The notes beneath the pieces were generated by a model. The model saw only the letters and a list, made by a program, of their open reading frames with translations. It searched no databases and was not told where the DNA came from. Made by a program: the position numbers and the translations under genes. A DNA stretch of 64,000 nucleotides, from NCBI GenBank assembly GCA_009733775.1, contig WOGZ01000038.1, positions 62,001-126,000 on the forward strand. Direction: 5' to 3'. This stretch comes from Alectoria sarmentosa (lineage: Eukaryota > Ascomycota > Lecanoromycetes > Lecanorales > Parmeliaceae). This document shows, piece by piece, positions 55,596-64,000 of this stretch (the stretch's first letter is position 1; every line of letters starts with the position of its first letter).

Positions 55596-56478
55596 CTAAT
55601 AGTCTACAAGCGTAGTCCCGGAAAACATTCTCGGGTACCTATTTCCAGAAGCCCTTCTCCCCTTTTGATAAAGCCACTTATTGTTCAGCCCCACCGTAGC
55701 CCCCCTCCCAGCTGGAGGACTCGGAGTATTCGGCTTCCCCAATATACTATTGCCTCCTCCATACCCAGGTCCCAGAAACGACGGTGAACCATAGCTCGAC
55801 CTCCTCGCCGTATCCCTAGACCTCCCCAGACTCTTCTGCCACAACGGGCTTGCCGCAAGACTTGCCGTAGGCGAATCGCTTCCTTCCCTCCCGAACGACG
55901 GACTCCTCGTTATGGGTGTGCTGTAGTTGCTGGCACTTCTCGTTGCCGGGGAGATATTTCGTGGAGTCGGCGAGCGAGGGTATCGTGGCGGGGTAATGTA
56001 CTGTGTCCCAGGCGTCAACGGTGGTGTAGCATTAGGGTCCAGGCCCAATAACGATCGTTGCGTAGGCGTCAGAGGAATATCCGTGAGCTCGTCCGTAGTA
56101 TTCACGAGAGGTGACAGGGCCGTCGCTATATTGTAGAGGCCGAGCAGGTAAACCAAAAGAAGGATGGGAGTGGTGAGAGGTTGAAAGGTCTGAATCCAAG
56201 GACTACGTTCGCCCATCAGCTCGCCCTTCTCATTCTAGTAGGAGTATATACACATACTGTGAAGAGACATAGAACAGTACCGCCAGAGCTCCCGCGTTCC
56301 ATACTATCTTCCGCACGTTGCTGTCGTCGAAGGCATTCGCTTTCTGCCTGCGCGCTATCTCGTCGGATCTGGGATGACGCCAGCTGCCGGGTGATGGGGT
56401 CGATGCGGCGGCTTGTAGAGGTTGGGTTTGAGGGGTGGCTGGAGTTTGAGGTGTCGTAGGAGCTGGTCGGGTCGCCAT
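55596..56478 (-). CDS. POM34: Nuclear pore membrane protein POM34
   Basis: Integral nuclear-pore-ring protein that anchors the pore in the membrane with POM152 and NDC1. Two exons, 56478-56258 and 56202-55596, joined at CA|T, give 275 aa. After a Pro/Thr/Gln-rich start (APTTPQTPATPQTQP) come IARRQKANAFDDSNVRKIVW and helix 1 (NAGALAVLFYVSS), the splice, PWIQTFQPLTTPI and helix 2 (LLLVYLLGLYNIATAL). The nucleoplasmic/lumenal tail has the family motif IPLTPTQRSLLGLDPNATPP, repeated Ser/Pro phosphosites, and a GLNNKWLYQKGR end. Length and two-helix layout fit the family. Confidence 0.92.
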
Positions 56479-57033
56479 GAGGTCGAGACTGGCTGGCCTG
56501 TGTTTATTCGGGGTTCTGGTTTTGTTGTCGTGGGATTGAGGACGCGTGTATCGTTGCTGCTGGCTATCTGGACGTTCAGCTCATTGTGCTAGAGCCCTTG
56601 CTATCTTATGAGTCGCGTCGCATAGATGGTGGAGGGATTAGAACTGAGGTGTCGTTGGTGCGGGTGCTTTGTTTCATGAACAACCTCAAGCCCAGCGAGC
56701 CAGTCCTCCAGCGTGACGGATTAGTCCGCGCACCAATGATTAATAGTTAGTAGTACCACATAATAGATTAGTATTTCGACGCCCTCAATTGTTGGAGCCT
56801 CTGATCGTTACCCTTTTCTTGAAAAAGTAGTGTTCAAGTGTAGAAAAGTTGTGGAATAGTATTCCATTTCATTGCTCAAAGACCTATGTACTCTTGAAAG
56901 GCAATAGCGCACCAACACTGCCCTGGCGCTAGATCCTTTCCCAATTCGATTATCAGTCTTGCATGCCAAAGACCCGCAAGTATATATATGTACATAACAT
57001 TCCATACCCTTTTTACTCGGCCATCTCCCTTTT
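56479..57033. other. Intergenic, nothing recognised
   Basis: Promoter of POM34 and 3' flank of the PQ-loop gene. Confidence 0.4.
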
Positions 57034-58225
57034 TCAAGCCGATTGCGGCTTACGGTCCCTATAAATCCAAAATTGCCCAAAGATCATCAGATCCAAAAGC
57101 AACGTGCCAGCGCTGCCAATCAGCCAACTCGCGTTAAGAAGGATATATTGACCGTAACCTCTGGCCCACTCTCCGCTCTCGCATCCACTCCTTACATCAT
57201 CGTAATTTTCGAACCTCGCACATCCAGGCTCGTAGGCGAAGATGCTCATCACATATGTGAGATTCCCCACACACGCAAAAAGAAAAAACAGCATGCTGAC
57301 CCCTTCGGTGCTTTTGCGCCGGTAATTGAGAAGAATTTGGGGAATACGGGAGCCCAGATAGAGGACTGCACAGAAATAGCCGAATATTTGGCCCCAGAGG
57401 TCGAAGTGAAGGGATTCTGAAGTGTCATTCGTAGAGAGAGGAGACCGGTGGCGATCATGATGGTGGTTATCATAGTGATCTGGATATTGAGCGCGGGACG
57501 AGCGGAAGGAAAGCCACCATCCCAGTACACCGGCTGCGCAAACAAGGATGAGAGCACCAATGTCAAAAGAGAGGGTATAGAGGGTTGATTTGGGTTTCTT
57601 CATACTTTCTGCAGCGAGGGGCGAGGTCTTGGGTGGAGTAAAGGGTGTGGCAGGAGAGAGATGCGTGGCATCCAAATGGCTACTAGAGAGATGCGAACGG
57701 AGTGAAGAGAAGGAGCCGTGTGCGGAGGGCCCGGCTGCATCCGAGATCGTAGGTCGAGCAGGGGTATTCGAGGGCCTCTTGTGCGGCAAGAGGGAAGACT
57801 GTTCTGTAGGGGGATCCCCTTCTACCGCCTCCTCATCAATCGTTGGCGTAATTGTGTGCGCCGGCGCATCGGAGAGCGTGAAGCCTCTGTAGTAGAAACA
57901 CTGGCCCAGTAGGACAATATCCGCAAGGGTGTAGTAAACGGCCAGGATCGTCATTGTAGGGAGAACTCCTTGCAGGACTGCCCCGAGAATGTTGAAGATA
58001 TCGCCGAGAAGCCAAACGATGACAAAGATGAGGGAAAGACCATCAGCGGAAGAGCGGCGGAAATTCTCTATGATTTGGGGAGAGAAGACGACGACCCAGC
58101 AGGCTATTGAGATGGAACTGTGACGGGCGTTAGGATCCAAATTTCCTCAGGGGGGAAGAGACTTACCCGCAGATGCCGCTCAAGGCTTCAATATCCAAGT
58201 TGAGGCCCGATAGTGGTGGAGACAT
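57034..58225 (-). CDS. PQ-loop vacuolar/lysosomal basic amino-acid transporter (YPQ/RTC2/PQLC2 type)
   Basis: Seven-helix exporter of cationic amino acids from the vacuole. Two exons, 58225-58167 and 58117-57034, joined at GG|T, give 380 aa. The first PQ-loop has ACWVVVFSPQIIENFRRSSA followed by LIFVIVWLLGDIFNILGAVL. The second has FGYFCAVLYLGSRIPQILLN with YRRKSTEGVSMLFFLFACVG. Both Pro-Gln pairs are present. A long cytosolic loop (~residues 115-255) is Ser/Pro/His-rich (HYDNHHHDRHRSPLS) and contains the dileucine-like SSLLPH that could direct it to the vacuole. C-terminal helix SWLIGSAGTLLLDLMIFGQF. Confidence 0.9.
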
Positions 58226-60220
58226 GGTGGCAGCAGCATAGAGTGCTTCTGTCTCAAATCTAGGACTGTGGTGACCGTAGGATGGTGCAAAAAGCAGAAT
58301 CTGAGCGCAGTGGGATGAGGAGAAAACGTGACGTAACTTTGCAGCTAAGCGAATCCGGGGAAACTTATACTACGCTGAAAGGGGCAGGTATACGCGATTT
58401 TATCGTACGCGAGGTTATCGACGTTCATTTACTCGATCTGCTCAGGACAAGAAATAATATCAGAGCTTCTTCAGCAGAAGTAGCTGGCTTAGGACCTTAC
58501 ATGCTCCCTCTGTGCAAGAGACTTTCCTTCTATATGTCGAGATGAGAGAGAAACAGAAGTACCCTGGCTCAATTCCCTTAAATTGATTTTACAAGAGGCG
58601 CTCCGTAAAACTGATATTACCGCTCAGGTTGCTACCTTCACAACAAAATACTTGACGACATAGATCTGCAGCGTTCTATCTACCTGGACTTGAAAGAAAC
58701 GAGGTATCTCCGAGGCTATCGAGACCTGGAACCGTACAAAGTAAGGAAAAGCTGAATGTTTGGCGCCCCCCTTCGATGGTCTCTGCCTGCCCGTTGCTCT
58801 TGATGAAAAAGTGTTAGATCACGTGAAGTGTTTCAAGTATTTCGTTTTTATTTCCAAGACCTTGCATGTGCTGCATGAATATGGCCGCTGTACTACCGCT
58901 TGTATCATTCCCACAATCGTTCCTTCCTATGTACCTCGACATCGCCGTCCTCGATAATCTCCTGCCTCGTCTTCGGATTCCGTGATCGCGGTTCCATTGG
59001 AGCAATTCTCGATACTCAAGCCAGAGAGGCGGCTCTTCTCTCTTCGACTCGACGGGAACAGGGACTACTGCCCTCATATTGCCCTCTTGGCACGACCAGA
59101 ACCGTCGTTTCCTCGATGGTGGTAATTATGATCCTGGTAATTCTCAGTCCCAGAACCATCTCGCCTTGAAGCCTGGGATCTATACGTCAGTAAACCTTCG
59201 CCCCAGTGGTGAGATCATCTAATACTCTGGAATGTGTATCGTTATTGTTCCAGCTATCGCCCTTGGGGCTATGAGCCCTACCTTCCTGTCGACGCTGCTG
59301 ATTACGAGGAAGCCAATGAGGAGTATTTTGACTCGCAGCCTCAGGATTATCTCGCCTTGAGGGAGCCTGCAAGCTCCACGTCAGTAGTTTCTCGCCTCGA
59401 TGTTGATTTTGATGTTGTCATGTAATACCCTGGATCGTAAATCGTCGCTCTCACGAGCGCTTTCTTCCTGTCGACCCTCAGGTCTACGACTAAGCTCACG
59501 AGTCTGGGAAATCATGATCCCATTGTCGTCTCGCCTTGAAGGAGCCTGCGATCTCTGAGTCAGTGTTTCATTGCGTTAATGCCAACGTAATCAATCAATA
59601 CTCTGGAGTGCGCATCGTCTTCATCGTCGCCATCGTCCCCAGGAACATCGAACAGTCCTGGATCTCGTCTTTGTTCATGTCCTCGATCCTCTGCTGGGTC
59701 GTGCCCTCGCTGCCCTCCTCGCTGCGGCCCTGTTTGCGGTCCTCGCCGTTGTCCTGGCGGTGATCTTGGCCGGTCTTGAGCTCCTTGAGCACCGCGAGCA
59801 TCCTTGAGATTGATCAACATCTATTGAGAAGCCACGACAGTGTGCAGATTATACCCGGTTGCTATTCCACTCGATACTTCTTCCAAACCCCGGTTTTCTG
59901 ACAAATTTGCGGTCTTTATTAGCCGGACGCCCAGCGCGTCTCTCGAGGTGAAGACCATCAGGCAAATCCTTCTCCCAAAGTGGAAAACCAGTAGCGTCAA
60001 CGAATTGGTCATCAACAAAGTGTGACATTCCCTTCAGGTTGAGATCGACTCTATGCTTTGGCATGTTGGATGGTAGACTTGAGAGTCTTCTGGAAATAAG
60101 TATGTCGAAAGGGTCGGACTTTCTTTGTTATTGTCGTGAGCTTGCTTCTGAGCTGTACGGTTAGTTTCAACCTTACTTGTCAATTTCTCATAGGATCAAT
60201 TGGCATTAACGCAAGGGACC
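58226..60220. repeat. Degenerate retrotransposon debris
   Basis: No intact gene. The minus frames 60064-59849 and 59820-59560 read like eroded gag pieces (LAVLKELKTGQDHRQDNGED). A block near CTCGCCTTGAAGGAGCCTGC occurs three times (about 59158, 59352, 59530) and a block near AATACTCTGGAATGTGTATC twice. Interpreted as mutated and internally duplicated element remains; the exact family is unsure. Confidence 0.5.
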
Positions 60221-60488
60221 TGTAACGGATTCTCGACAGTCCCTAGGACCAGCATCGGTACAGGTGAGACAAGATGGTACTGGAGCTGCCTACCTGTGAT
60301 GCTCGTATTGTTGTTGTACCTTGCTAGTGTCTCGACTAAACTCCGATGATAGAGATTATAGAGAAGAAAGAAGAAGGAAAGAATCATGCCTTTTCCTATT
60401 CTCCCAAGGACCCCGCTTGGGGGCGAATGTTCGGTCAGATTGACGACGCGCTGATTTAGTAGACTCGCCCGTACATGATATTATAACA
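60221..60488 (-). mobile_element. Retrotransposon LTR (268 bp)
   Basis: On the minus strand it starts TGTTATAATATCATGTACGG and ends CCGTTACA, so it is bounded by TG...CA. Directly upstream (minus strand) is the purine tract GGCTTGAGGAGGGAGAG, which fits the polypurine tract before a 3' LTR. I recall similar starts from fungal Copia-type elements, but I cannot verify this. No 5-bp target duplication is evident. Confidence 0.75.
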
Positions 60489-61581
60489 CTCTCCCTCCTC
60501 AAGCCAGAAACATGTCAGCTGGCTTACTTGCGAATAGCTTCATTAGGTCATGATTGGAAGTCGATTCAGCCTATCGAGAACCGGGTAGTCTTCCTCGTTG
60601 GACCCTTTTCTCATGGGCAGTAGAGGCCTGCTTCGTTCTGAACCTCGGGACAGCTACATGGCGACCATCTGGCCAATAGCGTCAAAGCGTTGGCAACCAG
60701 ATCTCGGGTCCGCCCATCGCGAGCGCTATTACGATCTTCTCGCGATCATCTGTCGTGCTTCCTCTACCTGTTGAAAACTCTCGCCAGCAGCGAGGCGCGT
60801 CGTCCGTCTCTTTCCCTTACGCTTTTAACAGCTAATTCGTTGATCGAACCGCGTCTAGTCCTTTGAGAACCTGGTTTTCAACTTCCAGTGACGCCTTACG
60901 TCGATCTTCTTTGCCAGTAGTAATGCGCGTCTTCCACATTCAAGCTTAGGATAGATACGTGGGCGTTTACCACACGGACGAGCCAAAGGAACCGCCACCC
61001 AACCCCTCGTTTCAGCGTTTGGGACCGCGGCTGCCTCCCCCCGTGATCAATTTTCCGGCTTCCGTTCGCTAGATCAGCTTCCTTGCAATCAGCCAGACGC
61101 TTCTCTCGTCTCACTAAGCCCTTAACACTTTTATCTAAGACACAGCTGTTGTTCCGTGGTGGCCGCGAATCATAGTGGCCCAACCCGTCGTCGAGCTTGT
61201 GTCCCAGCAGTGAGGCGCAAATCATCTTTTCAAGCTCCTGGTATCTACTCTGTCCATCTCCCTGCGAACAAAACTTTCAGATGGCTATCCCAACCTAACA
61301 CCCTCGATAGAAGACGTGATGACTGACTCGGAGCTCCGGCCTTTCTAGCCCCCCCTCCTTCTCCGTACATCTCTCTGCCAGCCGTAAGACGACTCTGCGA
61401 AACCTGCATTGGTGCCTCAATACTGTCGGAACTAGATTGCTAGTAACATCCACAACCTTTAGCGACAGACTCGACCCTGACTTCAGTTCAAGGATCACCC
61501 CAAGGAGTAGACCGATCATACTTCTAGTTTTATCCCATCCTCAGCAACTCATTACCTACAACCACATGAACCTCTGAAACC
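60489..61581. other. Probable decayed retrotransposon interior
   Basis: Lies on the internal side of the polypurine tract. Repeats of GATCTTCT-type and CGCGTC-rich segments but no readable pol domain. Confidence 0.4.
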
Positions 61582-62088
61582 TTGGTGCATTTTCATCTTC
61601 ACACCCGTGCGTACACCCAGCATCCTGATTACGACCCAAAAAGGACAGTACCCCGTCATAACAAAAAGCCGACACCACCAAGCTCCAAAGAAGACGCGAT
61701 CCCAGCCCTCCAAATCTCTGCATCCACTTCATCACATTCGGCCTCCACACACGGCGGCCAACCGCACATCCCCATGCCCGTGATGATCCATCTCGAACCT
61801 CTCAGCCCTGCAAGCACCACCACCATGCCACCTCTTACAAAGAAAGATACACCGGCATCTCCCCCCGGAATAATCCGACTCCTTCTTCTTCTCGATCCCA
61901 GCCCCCGAAATACATTACCAGAACTTGTTGCGATTATTAAAAAACTAGGGGCTCCAAGACAGGCTCGCACACACCCGCGCCCAAGGTCCGCTGTCTGCGT
62001 CGTTGTTCTGGTGAACTGCACAGCAGGTATGCATCGCAGCGTCGCAACGGCCGAGCGGATGACGAGAAAGGTGAAAGATCGAAGGTGA
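61582..62088 (+). CDS. Possible RapZ-C-like protein (partial or exon)
   Basis: A 168-codon frame whose C-terminal part reads LPELVAIIKKLG and VVVLVNCTAGMHRSVATAER. This resembles the CxGGxHRSV signature of the bacterial RapZ/YvcJ C-terminal domain, found also in uncharacterised fungal proteins. The frame lacks an ATG at its start (the first is at 61774), so a 5' exon is missing or the frame is a remnant. Upstream residues are Ser/Thr/His-rich. The sequence sits between retrotransposon debris and a microsatellite cluster. The family assignment rests on this one motif. Confidence 0.4.
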   Translation: MVHFHLHTRAYTQHPDYDPKRTVPRHNKKPTPPSSKEDAIPALQISASTSSHSASTHGGQPHIPMPVMIHLEPLSPASTTTMPPLTKKDTPASPPGIIRLLLLLDPSPRNTLPELVAIIKKLGAPRQARTHPRPRSAVCVVVLVNCTAGMHRSVATAERMTRKVKDRR

Positions 62089-63285
62089 GATTGAATCATT
62101 GTGGTTATAGAGCCTCTGGACACGGATGTGGAGTGCGGGGTTCGACGGGCGCAGAGGGTTGGGGCGGGGGGGGGGGCCCACAGTCGGCGGATGTATGAGG
62201 ACCATCATGCTGGAAATCTGGGGCGGATATATATATATAGGTGATTGATAGATAGATAGATAGATAGATACTAGAGGAGGAAGCAGCCGGAAAGTTTTGT
62301 CAGCAGAAGCCTCGGTGATGTGATTGGGAGAAACAGAGCCAAATTATCACAACCCGTTTCTTTCGTTCGTTCGTTCGTTCATCCTCGATGATGCTGTTGT
62401 GGCGCACGCACCTTGCATGGGCAACATCGATTGTGTGTGTGTGTGTGTGTGTGTGTCTGCCGCATTAGCTTGGACTTGATGATTTTTCGTGGTATATTTA
62501 GTAAGTGTCGGATCCCTCTCTTCTCCCTCTCTCTCGTCGTCGTCAATTCGAGCAATCTCCCTTTTTTTGAGTGGGGATCAGAAAACCCCTCCTCTGCATC
62601 CATCCATCCATCCATCCCAATCTAATCTAATCTAATCCTACTTACTTACTTACTTACTATACGACATCATCCGTCCGTCCAGCCAGCCAGCCAGCCTCTT
62701 CATCATCACCAGCACTCCCAGCACGAACAATCTTCCAGCTCAGCCCATTTCGCATCTCCTCCTCTTCTTCTTCTTCTCCTTCCACCACCACCACCACCAC
62801 CACCACAAACCTAACATCCCCACACCACCACCGCCAACTCCAGAGGTTGAAAAATTAGAAAAAGGGCAACCAACCCTAGCCCCAAACCCAGCATGCATGC
62901 ATCCTCCAGTCCAGACTATAATCGACGCGGATGGTAGGTAGGTAGGTAGGTAGGTAGGTATACATATCGCCGGCCGATTGATTTCCGGGGGGGGGGGGCT
63001 GTTTCCGACGACGATGAAAACGGCAGACGAATTCCGGATTCCCTGGACCCCACCCCCCACCACCAAAAAAAAAATCTCTGCGAAATATAACTTTCAGATA
63101 CAAAACATGTCCCCGTCGTAGAATTTAATTAGCTGATGCCGACGGACGGCCGTGGCTGGGAGGGTTGAGAATATATTCTATTGTATTCATGCGATAGCGC
63201 GTCGAAAAGCGAGACTCAGCAAATAAAAGCCATCGCATTCCTTTTCTCAAATGCTTCGAAAATTGTGCAAACGGGGAACAAGGTT

Positions 63286-63316
<31 letters not shown>

Positions 63317-63683
63317 TCATTTATTTGCATTTGCGCATGGGATGTGGGGGAAATCAAACCAAAAACCCGAAAAACAAAATGGGCCCTTACGGGTTAAGAA
63401 AGAAAGACTTTAGGATGAGATAGAGGAAAGGCAGCACTGAAATCAGTTTTGGTTTTTAAACAGGTATGATGACCGATATTTTGGGGAGGGGAATGTCTCG
63501 TGATAGCTGTCGTCGTTTTTTCCGGCAACGGCGCCTGAATTATAGAGATGGTTTACCCTCAACGCATGACTTTTTGCAACCTTTACATTGACCGACATGC
63601 ATACTTGAGCAAATACTTACTTTGGAACGACAGAGGCTTGTTTCCCCATTTCTGCTTCATCAACGTAGTTCGTAAGATCCGCT
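62089..63683. other. Intergenic with dense microsatellites
   Basis: No gene recognised. See the separate entry for the repeat cluster. From 63330 on, ordinary sequence with the 3' flank of the MFS gene. Confidence 0.5.
62160..63312. repeat. Microsatellite cluster, about 14 different tracts in 1.15 kb
   Basis: In order: poly-G (62163), TA (62228), GATA (62247), TTCG (62362), TG (62432), CATC (62598), TAATC (62620), TTAC (62640), GTCC/CAGC (62672), TTC (62765), CCA (62782), TAGG (62936), poly-G (62988), CT (63285). Each is 4-10 units long. Confidence 0.9.
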
Positions 63684-63935
63684 TTATCCTATCTGAAAAC
63701 GAGCGCTTTTACGAAGTCGTTCCCCATAGACCAAGATGGCCATTGGGACGGGTATCAAGAGTATCGAGATGAATCCCAGGAGCGAGTTCCCCCAGCCGAG
63801 GCCCAACGCGTCGTACATGGGGAGGCCCGCCAGTGGGATCAGCGCTCCGACGATGGAGCGCCAGATTGCGTTGGCGGCGAGGGCGGAAGCGGCGTGTATG
63901 GTGAAGGCGTCGAGGAGGTAGGCTTGTATGGGTAT
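63684..63935 (-). CDS. MFS transporter, last exon (gene continues past right edge)
   Basis: On the minus strand, an exon opening at an AG acceptor (63936-63937) reads IPIQAYLLDAFTIHAASALA, ANAIWRSIVGALIPLAG, MYDALGLGWGNSLLGF, ISILLIPVPMAILVYGERLR, stop TAA at 63684. This is the last two helices of a drug:H+ antiporter-1/polyamine-type MFS transporter; the LGWGNSLL and VPxxLxxYGExxR ends are typical. About 84 residues of an expected ~500 are present, the rest lying beyond 64000. No substrate can be assigned from this part. Confidence 0.88.
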   Translation of the reverse strand: MPIQAYLLDAFTIHAASALAANAIWRSIVGALIPLAGLPMYDALGLGWGNSLLGFISILLIPVPMAILVYGERLRKSARFQIG

Positions 63936-64000
63936 CTAGGGCAACGTCATCAGATTGGGAGGTGTTGAGCAGTTCGCTACGTAACACTGGAGAATATTCA

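Noticed and set aside
1..64000. CRISPR arrays, bacterial operons or ribosome binding sites
   Set aside because: Introns, pol III genes and gene families show a fungal nuclear genome; the tandem repeats found have no spacer pattern.

Overview
The window is nuclear DNA of a filamentous ascomycete (Pezizomycotina). Genes carry several short introns (mostly about 50-65 nt) with GT...AG ends. Recognised families are typical of this group: TRM61, SYG1/XPR1, HID1, POM34, a PQ-loop transporter, CipC-like, UstYa-like (DUF3328), and a NACHT protein with an alpha/beta-hydrolase N-terminus. A 3.3-kb block of extreme A+T content looks like DNA mutated by repeat-induced point mutation (RIP). I cannot fix the class or genus.

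Layout. 1-6.7 kb: a disrupted cysteinyl-tRNA synthetase locus facing TRM61, a P450, a tRNA-Ala(CGC) and a small hypothetical gene. 8-22 kb: a secreted protein, a serine-less carboxylesterase-fold protein, a CipC-like protein, a broken PEBP gene, the nine-exon phosphate exporter SYG1, an acyl-CoA-synthetase-like protein lacking the AMP-binding loop, a ~360-bp inverted-repeat transposon and a second secreted protein. 23.1 kb: a U6 snRNA copy with a changed catalytic triad. 25.3-32.1 kb: a repeat-rich island with a long fold-back hairpin, a mucin-like membrane protein gene, the A+T block, and a 0.9-kb element with inverted ends that encloses a SINE-like sequence. 32.4-36.9 kb: three minus-strand genes (secreted amidase, UstYa-family protein, unknown protein), followed by a 5'-truncated mitochondrial carrier. 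39-48.6 kb: a secreted protein, HID1, a DUF7730-like protein and a conserved hypothetical protein, with small transposon ends at 47 kb. 50-58.2 kb: a large NLR-type gene, POM34 and a PQ-loop vacuolar transporter. 58.3-64 kb: retrotransposon debris with one well-defined LTR, a frame with a RapZ-C-like motif, a dense microsatellite cluster, and the 3' end of an MFS transporter gene running off the right edge.

How the genes relate. Conserved housekeeping genes (TRM61, SYG1, HID1, POM34, PQ-loop) form the scaffold. Between them lie islands of repeats, pseudogenes and lineage-variable genes (amidase/UstYa, NLR, secreted proteins). The best candidates for unusual biology are the NLR-type receptor, the amidase-UstYa group beside the RIP island, the variant U6 copy and the inverted-repeat elements. 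Exon coordinates were derived by reading splice signals and keeping conserved motifs in frame. They have not been checked against transcripts or databases.
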